A program made the translations under genes and the position numbers. Shown in pieces: positions 1-9,227 of a stretch of DNA of 36,499 nucleotides. The stretch spans positions 1-36,499 of the forward strand of contig JABEVK010000005.1 in assembly GCA_013044245.1 (NCBI GenBank), read 5' to 3'. Each line of letters starts with the position of its first letter. The stretch's first letter is position 1. The notes under the pieces were generated by a model. The model did not search any database, was not told the origin of the DNA, and saw nothing but the letters and a program-made list of their open reading frames with translations. The stretch comes from Spirochaetales bacterium. GTDB lineage: Bacteria > Spirochaetota > Spirochaetia > JABEVK01.

Positions 1-86
<86 letters not shown>

Positions 87-263
87 TCTTTTTTTTGCTG
101 TTAGTGTCCGACTTTAGGTCGGCATAGAACCCCACCAATACCAAGCTCATCAATACCAGATCAACTTAAATTTAGCTTTGATGGCGAAACTAACCTTACC
201 GGCTTGTTTGTCTGCTTTGGTCGGGAGAAAAATTGTGGGGTCATTACATGCCCCTTAAAAACA

Positions 264-291
264 AAAAAGCAAGAACCTGCGTCCTTGCTTT
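264..291 (-). terminator. Rho-independent terminator downstream of tRNA-Pro
   Basis: minus strand AAAGCAAG-gacgcaggtt-CTTGCTTTTTTG: 8-bp stem followed by T-rich tract. Confidence 0.7.
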
Positions 292-308
292 GTCGTAAGA
301 TACCTTAT

Positions 309-381
309 CGGGCTGGCCGGATTTGAACCGGCGACCCCTAGTCCCCCAGACTAGTGCGCTAAACCCCTGCGCTACAGCCCG
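309..381 (-). tRNA. tRNA-Pro (anticodon GGG)
   Basis: reverse complement CGGGCTGTAGCGCAGGGGTTTAGCGCACTAGTCTGGGGGACTAGGGGTCGCCGGTTCGAATCCGGCCAGCCCG folds as a cloverleaf; anticodon arm CTAGT-CTGGGGG-ACTAG; GGTTCGAATCC T-arm; CCA not encoded. Confidence 0.93.
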
Positions 382-437
382 TAGCGAGAGCTAAGTTAAC
401 ATAAATCTGGGTTTTGTGTCAACGAAAACGACAAACC

Positions 438-3032
438 TTACGCCAAAAGTTCCTCGAGTAAGGCTTCGAGGGTTTTTCGTGTGTAAGGTTTGCGTAAAAG
501 GCCTTTAAAGCCCAACGCCTTGAGCTTTTCCCAATCACCCTCTTCGTAGTAGCCCGTGCTGGCCGCCGCCCTGAGCTCGGGGTTTATTTCGCGAAGCTTT
601 TTAAAAACTTCTTCACCGCTCCAACCGCCAGGAAGGGTTAAATCTAAAATTACTGCTTCGTAGGGCTGGTCGTGAGCCGCTTGGTAGATTTCCAGGGCGC
701 TTTTACCATCGGCGACCGTATCAGCCTGGTGCCCTAGTCTACCTAAAAGCTCTTTGAGCATTTTGCGGATGCCCTCTTCGTCGTCGACAACTAAGAGCCG
801 AGCCGGACGGACGGTATGTGTCGTGGGGGGAGATAGTTGACTTTCTGGTGCTCGCGAAGCGCGAGGAAGCCAAAATCGAAAGGCAGCGCCTTGGCCTGGT
901 TGATAGGTATCGATGTCTAACCAGCCTCCGTGGCGAAGCAAAATATTTCTACAGGTAATCAGTCCCAAGCCGTTCCCGTCAGTCTTGGTTGTAAAGTAAG
1001 GTTCAAAGATTTGCGACCTGTGTTCGGTACGGATACCCGGCCCTGTATCTTGAACACAAACTTCAACATAGGCTCCGGGGGCTAAAGCGCCTTGTGGCGT
1101 AGACAGTTCAATATTCTTGGCACTAAGCGTAACCTGTCCGCCTCGTTCCATGGATTGAATAGCATTAAGGATCAGGTTTTGCAAAACCTGGGCAAGTTGC
1201 TCGCCATCGGCATTAACTGGCCATAGACCTTCTTGAAAAGAATATACGGCGCGGCAAGATGTGGACCGTAAAAGAAAGTCCGCCGTTGTTTTAATAAACT
1301 GAGGCAAAAGAGTGGGGTTAAGGACGGGTGCACCTCCGCGGCTAAAAGTGAGCAGTTGTTGGGCTAACCCCCGGGCGTGTTCTAGAGCATGGCGAATCAG
1401 GACAAGTCGCTCAGCTCCCACCGTAGAACCAACTTCGGCGCTAAGCATATCGACATGACCATAAAGACTGGTCAAAAGGTTATTAAAATCGTGGGCCAAT
1501 CCTGCGGCAAGCAGACCCAAAGCTTCGGTGTTCTGCTTTCGCAATAGCTCCAATTCCATCAATCGACGTTCTTCGATTTCATCAGCAAGTTGACGGTGCG
1601 ACCTCTCTAATTCTTGAGTACGCTCTTGAACCTTTTGCTCGAGGGTGGCGTTTGCCTCGTGGACTTGGTCGAGTAGGCGACTAAGGTACAACGAGGACGA
1701 AAGCTGATGCCGTAAGCTTTTTAAGACAAGTCCAGTTTGACCTCGTCCCTGAAAGACCATATAGCCATAGGCTTCGTTTTGCTTGTGGAGGGCATCGACC
1801 AGCCAGACCTGGGGGGGCAGTGAAAAAGTTTCTCCCGGAGGAAATAATTCCTTAGTTGCAAAACTTACCACGGGGAGGGGCAGGGCTGGAGTTTCGCGAA
1901 ATCCAATGACGCGTTGACTGATGGCGGGGTCAGGGGTAAAGAGCACCAAATCAAAATACGTCATGCCATATAAAGCAAGATTTCGCGCAAGGACAGCCCC
2001 AATTTGGGGTAAGGTCAAACCGGTGACCAGCTGTTCGCCTATTTCCAGCGAATTAAACAGCTGATGGCGATCAAGAATTTTTGCCGTCAGTTGTTGCCGT
2101 GATCGGTAATCCTCCTCAACTTTGATTGGCGGTAGCGTTGGCGGATACAGGCTCGAAGATTCTCGAAACACAACGGCACTGGTTAAATGAGTCACTAAAG
2201 GAGGTCTTGCCCCTGCCAAAAGCTGAGCTAAGGCCGATGTTCCCTCACGGGCAAGGGCTTCAAGCGGAAACTTTACCGTGGTCAGCGAAGGGATCAAATA
2301 GCGGCTTTCTTCGGTATCGTCAAAGCCGGTCAAGAGCAAGTCTTGGGGAACTTTCAAGCCCCTCTTTTGTAACTCACTCAGGGCACCCATCGCCATGTTA
2401 TCATTCAGGCAAACCCAGGCATCCCCCAAGGGGTGATTTTGCTCAAGTTGAGTGGTAACAGCTTGAACGCCTGACAAAAAGGAATAATCGCCTTCAAGGA
2501 CTGTTAGATGGGAGCCCGGTATAGTGTCTAGCGCCGCCTTGAGCGCCTTGAGCCGTTGTTGCGAATCCCTGTTGGTGGGCGGACCAGCAACGCACGTAAA
2601 ATTCTTGGCCCCTTGGTCAGCAAGGTAGCGGGCCAGGTGTGTCATTCCACTAGAATTATCGATCAGAAACGAGGGGATTCCCTCGATTTGACGTCCCAGG
2701 CTCACCTGGGGACGCCCGCGAAAGCGCTCAAGAAATTCTTGTGCCTGCGAGTCTTCCAAAAAGCCAAAAATATCCGAATAGATGATACCGTCAAAGTTGC
2801 TAAAATCAAAAATTTGATAGAGAAAATTGCGGCCAGCTTCATGAAAATGCGTACTTTTGAGCTGACCGCCATGAAGTACCGTTAAATCCCAACCCTGCTT
2901 TAGTACCGCTTCGGCTAAAGCGTGAAAAAGAGACTCATTGAAAGTGTTTCCCAGATCGAGCGATAGGTACGCGATATGAGGACGAGTTCGGCGCATAACC
3001 CCAGTATAGGCGGTTGTCGGTAACTCTTCCAA
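438..3032 (-). CDS. Hybrid sensor histidine kinase/response regulator with N-terminal LacI-type periplasmic-binding-protein-like sensor domain (no HTH, no TM segment seen)
   Basis: N-term RPHIAYLSLDLGNTFNESLFHALAEA...GFDDTEESRYLIPSLTTVKFP (LacI/PBP fold); H-box GLAHDFNNLLTSLYGH; N/G boxes LILNAIQSM, DTGPGI, GNGLGL; receiver LLVVDDEEGIRK...ILDLTLPG...RKPY. Confidence 0.9.
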   Translation of the reverse strand: MEELPTTAYTGVMRRTRPHIAYLSLDLGNTFNESLFHALAEAVLKQGWDLTVLHGGQLKSTHFHEAGRNFLYQIFDFSNFDGIIYSDIFGFLEDSQAQEFLERFRGRPQVSLGRQIEGIPSFLIDNSSGMTHLARYLADQGAKNFTCVAGPPTNRDSQQRLKALKAALDTIPGSHLTVLEGDYSFLSGVQAVTTQLEQNHPLGDAWVCLNDNMAMGALSELQKRGLKVPQDLLLTGFDDTEESRYLIPSLTTVKFPLEALAREGTSALAQLLAGARPPLVTHLTSAVVFRESSSLYPPTLPPIKVEEDYRSRQQLTAKILDRHQLFNSLEIGEQLVTGLTLPQIGAVLARNLALYGMTYFDLVLFTPDPAISQRVIGFRETPALPLPVVSFATKELFPPGETFSLPPQVWLVDALHKQNEAYGYMVFQGRGQTGLVLKSLRHQLSSSLYLSRLLDQVHEANATLEQKVQERTQELERSHRQLADEIEERRLMELELLRKQNTEALGLLAAGLAHDFNNLLTSLYGHVDMLSAEVGSTVGAERLVLIRHALEHARGLAQQLLTFSRGGAPVLNPTLLPQFIKTTADFLLRSTSCRAVYSFQEGLWPVNADGEQLAQVLQNLILNAIQSMERGGQVTLSAKNIELSTPQGALAPGAYVEVCVQDTGPGIRTEHRSQIFEPYFTTKTDGNGLGLITCRNILLRHGGWLDIDTYQPGQGAAFRFWLPRASRAPESQLSPPTTHTVRPARLLVVDDEEGIRKMLKELLGRLGHQADTVADGKSALEIYQAAHDQPYEAVILDLTLPGGWSGEEVFKKLREINPELRAAASTGYYEEGDWEKLKALGFKGLLRKPYTRKTLEALLEELLA

Positions 3033-3042
3033 TCCTTTATCC

Positions 3043-3072
3043 TTGACATCAAATCGAGGCGGTTGCTACCAT
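3043..3072 (+). promoter_or_regulatory. Predicted sigma70-type promoter for pyrFE (-35 TTGACA, 18-nt spacer, -10 TACCAT)
   Basis: TTGACA at 3043-3048, TACCAT at 3067-3072, 18 nt before the ATG at 3090. Confidence 0.55.
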
Positions 3073-3093
3073 GAAGCTAAGGGGGCTTCATGG
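3069..3093. repeat. Perfect inverted repeat CCATGAAGC-taagggg-GCTTCATGG containing the pyrFE SD in the loop and the start codon in the right arm
   Basis: 9-bp arms exactly reverse-complementary, 7-nt loop; ATG is 3090-3092. Confidence 0.85.
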
Positions 3094-4499
3094 ACTTTTT
3101 TGAACGATTAGAGCAGGTTTGCCAAGAAAAGCAGAGCTTGCTCTGCGTGGGTTTAGATCCTCGCCTTGAGGTGCAAGAGGGCGATGACGTCCGAGCCAAA
3201 ATTGTCGAGTTTAATCAAAGGATTATTGAAGCAACTCTACCCTTTGCCGCCGCTTACAAGCCCAATATTGCCTTTTACGAGGCCTGGGGACCAGAGGGGC
3301 TGTCTGCTTTAGAAGATACCTTAAACCTTTTACCCGAGGGTGTACCCATCATTCTCGATGCAAAACGAGGGGACATTGGCCCCACCGCCGAAGCCTATGC
3401 TCGCGCCGCCTACCGCTTAAAGGGTGTGGACTGTGTAACGGTTTCACCCTACATGGGGCGTGACGCAGTTGATCCCTTTCTGAAAATTTCGAACAAAGCT
3501 GTCTTTGTTCTGGCGCGAACGTCGAATCCTAGTGCCTCTGAATTGCAAGATTTTCGTGTTAAAAAAGAACCCTTGTATTTACGAGCCGCCCGAGTAGCCG
3601 CATCTTGGGACCGTCGCGTTGGTCTTGTCGTCGCGGGGAACGATCGTGAAGCGTTAACACGGCTTCGTCAGATTTTGCCCGATACCTGGTTTTTGGCTCC
3701 TGGCATTGGTGCTCAGGGCGGAACGGTGCAAGAAGCCTGTTCGGCGGGCTTACGTCGGGATGGTCTGGGGCTATTGGTGGTGGTAGCGCGAGAAATTGCC
3801 AATGCGTCTGATCCTGCTGGGGCGGCTCGTCGTCTGCGGGACGGTATTAACGAAGCTCGCCACCAAGCTCTAGCCAATCGGCAACTAGGGCAGGTGCCCA
3901 TGTCCAAGCTCAAAAGAAAGCTGTTGAGAGGTCTTATTCGCACGGAATGTTTTCGGTTAGGGGAGTTTACTCTTAAATCGGGGATCAAATCCCCGTTTTA
4001 CATTGACTTACGACGTGTCTCGTCGGACCCCAAGGTGTTGCGCTTAGCGGGTAAAGCGTATGCTGAGCTGGCACGTAATCTTTCGTTCCGAAGCCTAGCT
4101 GGTATCCCTGTCGCGGCACTTCCCTTAGCGAGTGCCGCTAGTCTCGAGTTGAACAAACCGTTGATTTATCCCCGAATTCCCCCCAAAGCTCATGGCACTG
4201 GTAACGCCATCGAAGGCGATTGGAAACCCGGTGACAAGGTACTCTTGTTAGATGACCTGATTACCACTGGCAAGAGTAAAGAAGAAGCTATCGATGTGTT
4301 GCGTTCTGAAGGGCTGATTGTCGAAGATCTTGTGGTGCTTCTGGAACGGGGAGCCCAAGGCCGTCAGGATATGGAGGCCAGGGGAGTCCACCTGCACGCC
4401 TATGCCCGAGTCGAAGAGTTTTTCGAAGTAGCTCACGAATTGGGCCTGATCGACGACGCCAAGAAAGCTGAACTGATCGCGTTTGCTCGGGCGAACTAA
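3090..4499 (+). CDS. pyrFE: Bifunctional orotidine-5'-phosphate decarboxylase (N-term) / orotate phosphoribosyltransferase (C-term) fusion
   Basis: OMPDC motifs LLCVGLDPR, ILDAKRGDIGPTAEAYARAAY, LAPGIGAQGG; OPRT motifs FTLKSGIKSPFYIDLRR, GDKVLLLDDLITTGKSKEEAI. Confidence 0.93.
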   Translation: MDFFERLEQVCQEKQSLLCVGLDPRLEVQEGDDVRAKIVEFNQRIIEATLPFAAAYKPNIAFYEAWGPEGLSALEDTLNLLPEGVPIILDAKRGDIGPTAEAYARAAYRLKGVDCVTVSPYMGRDAVDPFLKISNKAVFVLARTSNPSASELQDFRVKKEPLYLRAARVAASWDRRVGLVVAGNDREALTRLRQILPDTWFLAPGIGAQGGTVQEACSAGLRRDGLGLLVVVAREIANASDPAGAARRLRDGINEARHQALANRQLGQVPMSKLKRKLLRGLIRTECFRLGEFTLKSGIKSPFYIDLRRVSSDPKVLRLAGKAYAELARNLSFRSLAGIPVAALPLASAASLELNKPLIYPRIPPKAHGTGNAIEGDWKPGDKVLLLDDLITTGKSKEEAIDVLRSEGLIVEDLVVLLERGAQGRQDMEARGVHLHAYARVEEFFEVAHELGLIDDAKKAELIAFARAN

Positions 4500-4538
4500 A
4501 CGCCCTGGCAAACGGCAATGACCTGGTTTTTGAGGCCT

Positions 4539-6329
4539 CTACGAGGTTTTAAACTTCGCGGCCTCAGATTCCATCTCGGCGGTGAATTCAGCATTTTCTT
4601 GGGCGATACGAGCGAGTTCACTAACGGAATTGGCTACTTCCGAAATGCCAGCGGAGTTTTCTGCTACGGCACTCGCATTGGCTTCGGCCATTTGAACAAC
4701 AATTTCCATCGCTTCGCGGGTACGTTCGGCTTTTGTTCCCATTTGCTGGGCATCTTGTTTAATCAGCCGTGTTGTTTCGACCAGGTTGGTCAGAGTGTCG
4801 GACAACAATCGTCCCCCTTGAGCGGTTTCGGCGATGGACCCTTCCATCTGGGCCATGGCCTGACTGATATCTTCAATCCCTGACAGCATTTTTTCTATAG
4901 TGGATCCTGTCGTCTGAGAAATCTCTTTGGTTTGTTGAATCCGCTTAAGAATATCGTTGAGGGATGTTGAGATGCTTTTGGCATTGGCCCCAGTGGCTTC
5001 ACTAAGCTTACGGATTTCATCGGCAACGACCGCAAAGCCTTTTCCGGCTTCACCGGCATGAGCCGCTTCAATCGCCGCATTCATGGCCAAAAGGCCTGTT
5101 TGCGAGGCAACTTCATTAATAATTCGGGTAAATTCCGAAATGACTTCGGCCGATTGGGCAATGGCGTCAATCGAGGTTAACGTCTCGGCCATATCTTCTT
5201 CCCCCTGTCGGGCCGCTTCTGCCAAGTCGTCCGAAAGTTTACGCTTGAGCTTAGTGGTTTCATCCAGGCTTGCTAAGCTTGCCGCCATCTCTTCAACCGC
5301 CGAAGAAGCATCGCCAATGGCCGAGGACTGACGTTCAATCTGCGGTACGGTTTGTTCAACCAGTTGGGTAATGTCGTTGACTGAAGTGAAGGCGCTATCA
5401 ATAGTATCGCGAAGGTTCTGAATACGATTCGAGATATTGTTCATCGTTGCACCCATTTGCACAGCCGTGGCCGAAAGCTCGGTGGCATGGGACGAAAGCT
5501 CTCCGCCTTGACGTCGCGATTTTTCGGCCCCGGCTTGGACGGCTAGGATAAGCTGGCGCAAAATTGTCATCAGATCATTGAGATTTTTTGCCAAGAGTCC
5601 TATTTCATCGTGACCGGCGTTTGTCACTTGAATAGTCAGGTCTCCTTGGGCTCCTTGAGCAAATTTGCTAAGAAAGCCTTTAAAACGTCGCCTTAGACTG
5701 GCAGATAACAGGACGGTAGAGACTAACCCAAAGAGAAAGGCCAAAGCAATCGCACCTAAAATGAGTTGTGAGATATGGTCCATGGAGTGACCCAAAGAAA
5801 CATCCGCCGCAGCTAAATCCTGCGAGGCACGGTCAATGAGGGGCAACAGTTCCGACCTCACCGCTTGGTAGGCCTGTTCGTCCGCTCCCGAGAGTGCCAG
5901 CTTGGCAAGATGAGTCTCTTTTTTGCTTACCAAGGCTAAAACCTTCGCATCCTCTTGCGCTAAAGCCTCAAGACTGACCGTGAGACTTTGGGCGGTACGC
6001 TGGTACTTCAAATCGGTATAACTGCTCAGGGCTTTCAGTTGTGTTTGCACCGCATTACTGTTGTCGCTAAGTTCACCCTGAATTTGCCGGGCTTCCGACG
6101 TCGACTCAGCAGTGAGTGCCTGGTAAAGGAGAGTACGCTGATTTCGCAGATCCGACCGAATCTGTTCCACCGTACGAAGCGCGGACAAAGTCTGGGCAGT
6201 GAGCTGGTGAACCTGAGATTTTAGCTCATTCAAAGAAAAGGTGGTGACAAGGCCCACTGCCAAAAACAAACCTACCGTAAAAACGGTGGCCAGGGACATT
6301 TTGGTGATCAATGAAAGTCCGCGTTTCAT
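4539..6329 (-). CDS. Methyl-accepting chemotaxis protein
   Basis: two TM segments, 4HB-like ligand domain, HAMP, signalling hairpin [39 protein letters not shown]. Confidence 0.95.
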   Translation of the reverse strand: MKRGLSLITKMSLATVFTVGLFLAVGLVTTFSLNELKSQVHQLTAQTLSALRTVEQIRSDLRNQRTLLYQALTAESTSEARQIQGELSDNSNAVQTQLKALSSYTDLKYQRTAQSLTVSLEALAQEDAKVLALVSKKETHLAKLALSGADEQAYQAVRSELLPLIDRASQDLAAADVSLGHSMDHISQLILGAIALAFLFGLVSTVLLSASLRRRFKGFLSKFAQGAQGDLTIQVTNAGHDEIGLLAKNLNDLMTILRQLILAVQAGAEKSRRQGGELSSHATELSATAVQMGATMNNISNRIQNLRDTIDSAFTSVNDITQLVEQTVPQIERQSSAIGDASSAVEEMAASLASLDETTKLKRKLSDDLAEAARQGEEDMAETLTSIDAIAQSAEVISEFTRIINEVASQTGLLAMNAAIEAAHAGEAGKGFAVVADEIRKLSEATGANAKSISTSLNDILKRIQQTKEISQTTGSTIEKMLSGIEDISQAMAQMEGSIAETAQGGRLLSDTLTNLVETTRLIKQDAQQMGTKAERTREAMEIVVQMAEANASAVAENSAGISEVANSVSELARIAQENAEFTAEMESEAAKFKTS

Positions 6330-6349
6330 TCGAGTGACCCTCCTTCGGG

Positions 6350-7468
6350 TTACATAGGCTTAGGCTCTTTTGGGACTGGTTCTTTGTGAAATGTCCGTTT
6401 TCGCTGAGGTCGTTTTCGCCGAGGAGGTCGAACAGCCCAAACCCGGTACAAACTGCGTAGTGCGTTTTCTAACTCGGCATTCGATGGCAACAGGGGGTGA
6501 AAAAACTCTTTTAAGGCCAAAATCAACTCTTGAAAGTTTTCTGTTGTTGCTTTCTTTGACCATTGTTGCTGTTCCAGCCACGGGGCAATAACGTAGGTCA
6601 AGGCTGAGGAACGATCAAGGGAATGCCCCGCTAGTACAGCGGAATCTAAAAGGGCAAGGCCTTCGCTAAGTTCTCGCGGAGCTGGATTAAACAGACGGCT
6701 TTTGAGAGCTTTGCCAAAGCCAGCCGACATGTGTTCCAGCAGTTGATATTTCGTAAGGGCCGCAAAGATGGGTTCAGCCATACCACAAAAAAGAATTTTA
6801 TAGAATTCTTCGGTGAGTCTCGCGGGCGACATTCCTTTTAAAAGAGGAGCCTTCTCGCGTATTTTTCGCGAAAGGCTAGACGAGAGCGTTAGTTTGCCCG
6901 TGGTAGCGTATTTTAGCCCGCGAAGCATACGCACCGGGTCTTCGTCAAAGATTCGATCTAAAGGGATGACATTCACCAGCTTTCGTTGCCGTATGTCGCG
7001 AACCCCGCCGACCTGGTCAATGATTTGCTGTTCCTGAGGACAGTAATACAAGGCGTTGAGCGTAAAATCGCGACGTTTGGCGTCTTCTTCAAGGGTACCA
7101 AACGTGTTGTTGTCACCGTTGACACTACTGCGAAAGGTAGCGACTTCGATGATTTTTTCACCCGGAAAATACACGTGCACTAACCGGAAGCGCTTACCGA
7201 TTAGCCGTGAAAACGGGAGAACTTTTTTTATTGCCCGGGGATGGGCATCGGTCACCACATCAAAATCTTTCGGCTTGCGGCCTAACAAAAGGTCGCGCAC
7301 GGCACCGCCAACAATGTAGGCTTCGAAACCAGCGGCGCGAAGCTTGCGCGTGATGAAAAGAGCATCGGGATCAATTTGATCTAGAGTGAGGCCGTGTTCT
7401 TCTTTTGTATAAACCTCGGCTTGCTTTACGGGTTTTCCGTCTTGAGACTTAGTATATCGAACTAGCAA
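6350..7468 (-). CDS. pcnB: Poly(A) polymerase / CCA tRNA nucleotidyltransferase family protein (PcnB-like)
   Basis: [38 protein letters not shown], basic C-terminal tail [18 protein letters not shown]. Confidence 0.85.
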   Translation of the reverse strand: MLVRYTKSQDGKPVKQAEVYTKEEHGLTLDQIDPDALFITRKLRAAGFEAYIVGGAVRDLLLGRKPKDFDVVTDAHPRAIKKVLPFSRLIGKRFRLVHVYFPGEKIIEVATFRSSVNGDNNTFGTLEEDAKRRDFTLNALYYCPQEQQIIDQVGGVRDIRQRKLVNVIPLDRIFDEDPVRMLRGLKYATTGKLTLSSSLSRKIREKAPLLKGMSPARLTEEFYKILFCGMAEPIFAALTKYQLLEHMSAGFGKALKSRLFNPAPRELSEGLALLDSAVLAGHSLDRSSALTYVIAPWLEQQQWSKKATTENFQELILALKEFFHPLLPSNAELENALRSLYRVWAVRPPRRKRPQRKRTFHKEPVPKEPKPM

Positions 7469-7523
7469 CGTCTTCCTGCTTTGTTAAAAGTCTAACCGCC
7501 CCCCGGCGAAAAAGCAACGGGAT

Positions 7524-8345
7524 TTATAGCGGCATTGCCTTCAAAATCTGATCAACGACCGCTTCGAAGTGCTTTTTGACGGGACTATCCGTTTCTACAA
7601 GGCCACGTCCCTTTTCTGATTCGGGTACCGCACGGGGGTCAAGGGGCAAAGAACCTAAATACGGAATTTTGAGTTCCTCGGCCGCATCCTTTCCTCCGCC
7701 TTGCCCAAACAAGGGGAGCAAGGAGCCATCAGGCGACAGGTAGCCAGACATATTCTCGATAAGGCCCAAAATGGGCATTTTGAGCTGATGGGAAAAATCG
7801 ACGGTACGGCGAGCATCCAAAACGGATACCCCCTGGGGGGTGGTAACTATCACCGAGCCTCGCGAGGGGGAACTGTTGAGCAGTTGGCAAACAGTAAGGG
7901 GTTCATCGCCGGTACCCGGGGGCGAATCAATAATCAGGTAGTCCAAGTCAGGCCAAAGCGTATCGGCCATGAGCTGGTTAATCAAAGCGATCTTAATGGG
8001 ACCCCGCCAGATATAGGCGGTATCAACGGGACGACCCGTAAGGGCCACACTGGCCACATAAAGCTGAGGCCGAGCTTCTAAAGGCTCTAACAGATCATCA
8101 TGAAAACCCATGGTTTCGTGGTCGACACCCAGGAGGTGAGCAAGGTTAGGACCATGAATATCCGTGTCCAAAAGTCCGACCTTACAACCGCGTTGAGCCA
8201 ACGAAAGGGCTAAGTTGACGCTGACGGTGGATTTTCCGACGCCGCCTTTGCCCGATAAGATCACGATCTTATGACGGATCTTTTTCATAACGGCCCTCAG
8301 CCGCATCATCTGCGCTACGCGCTCTTCACCCTCTGGTCCATGCAT
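7524..8345 (-). CDS. mrp: Mrp/NBP35 family Fe-S carrier P-loop ATPase
   Basis: deviant Walker A ILSGKGGVGKSTVSVNLA; DYLIIDSPPGTGDEPLTVCQ; VTTPQGVSVLDARRTVDF. Confidence 0.93.
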   Translation of the reverse strand: MHGPEGEERVAQMMRLRAVMKKIRHKIVILSGKGGVGKSTVSVNLALSLAQRGCKVGLLDTDIHGPNLAHLLGVDHETMGFHDDLLEPLEARPQLYVASVALTGRPVDTAYIWRGPIKIALINQLMADTLWPDLDYLIIDSPPGTGDEPLTVCQLLNSSPSRGSVIVTTPQGVSVLDARRTVDFSHQLKMPILGLIENMSGYLSPDGSLLPLFGQGGGKDAAEELKIPYLGSLPLDPRAVPESEKGRGLVETDSPVKKHFEAVVDQILKAMPL

Positions 8346-8356
8346 GATTGTTCCTT

Positions 8357-8572
8357 TTAGCTAGCCTCAGCAGGCTCTGACTTTGAATCTTTCTTTTTTG
8401 AGTCGTTGATATAAAAACCGCTCCCTTTGAAAATGACACCCGTCCCACCGCCGACTTTGCGTTTAACGGGACCTTGACATTCGGGACATTCCGTCAAAGG
8501 GTTGTCTTTCATCGACTGAAATGCTTCGAACTCGTGTCCGCAAGTCTGGCAAACGTAGTCGTATGTTGGCAT
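8357..8572 (-). CDS. FmdB family zinc-ribbon protein (start set at MPTYDY, RBS gaggac)
   Basis: MPTYDYVCQTCGHEFEAFQSM...CPECQGPVKRKVGGGTGVIFKGSGFY. Confidence 0.92.
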   Translation of the reverse strand: MPTYDYVCQTCGHEFEAFQSMKDNPLTECPECQGPVKRKVGGGTGVIFKGSGFYINDSKKKDSKSEPAEAS

Positions 8573-8647
8573 TTTGTCCTCCCTTTTCTTCTTTAGAGTA
8601 CCGAAAAATGATGTCATTCGGCAAGAGTCTACGCTACAATGTCGAGC

Positions 8648-9214
8648 ATGGCTCTTTTTTCGAAACTGCAGGAAGAATTTGCCTCAGTTTGGAACTTATT
8701 AAATGATACATCTACGGCCTTGGCACGGGCTAAACTCTTTCAAGAATTCGAAAACGATCTGCGGGTGTGGCGTGCCCAGCTTCAACAGCATCGGCAAGAC
8801 ACCCAAGTCACCGACGAGGTCCGACGAAAAATCAAAGACTTAAGGGCATTTTTGCGTCAGCAGGGCGTGGAACTCATCCTGGGGCAAAAAGACATCGTGA
8901 CGCGGGGCTGGCGTCATGATGACGCCGAGCGTGAGGGCTTTCGCCGCTGTGTGCTTTTTATTCAGCCCAAAGAGGTGTTCTGGATCTCGGGGAGCGAAAA
9001 TCACGGTGCCTTAAAAGACGCTTTAGGTTCTAAACTCAAACTACAAGATTTGAATGCCTGGCCAGGAGTGCATAGCCTATGGTTCCGCTGGGTCAACAAG
9101 ACTCTCGAATTTTCGGGGGCAGACAGCGAACCTGCTTCCTCATGGGCCGAATTTCAAAAGCTGGTTGAGCAAAAAAAGAATTTTCTTATCAAGCGTCTGC
9201 AAAATATTCGTTAG
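8648..9214 (+). CDS. Hypothetical protein (ORF opens at 8639; in-frame ATG at 8648 preferred, possibly leaderless)
   Basis: ORF of ~189 aa following the divergent fmdB promoter region; no family recognised. Confidence 0.7.
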   Translation: MALFSKLQEEFASVWNLLNDTSTALARAKLFQEFENDLRVWRAQLQQHRQDTQVTDEVRRKIKDLRAFLRQQGVELILGQKDIVTRGWRHDDAEREGFRRCVLFIQPKEVFWISGSENHGALKDALGSKLKLQDLNAWPGVHSLWFRWVNKTLEFSGADSEPASSWAEFQKLVEQKKNFLIKRLQNIR

Positions 9215-9227
9215 CTTGGGCAGTAAG

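Noticed and set aside
108-122. CCGAC-tttag-GTCGG hairpin after 5S rRNA as a second terminator or small RNA
   Set aside because: Only 5 bp and no following T-run; too weak to call.
2126-2458. 110-aa ORF antisense to the hybrid kinase
   Set aside because: Fully inside the LacI-type domain coding region; no support.
4500-4560. Terminator between convergent pyrFE and MCP genes
   Set aside because: Only a 4-bp CCTC/GAGG stem followed by TTTT was found; not supportable.
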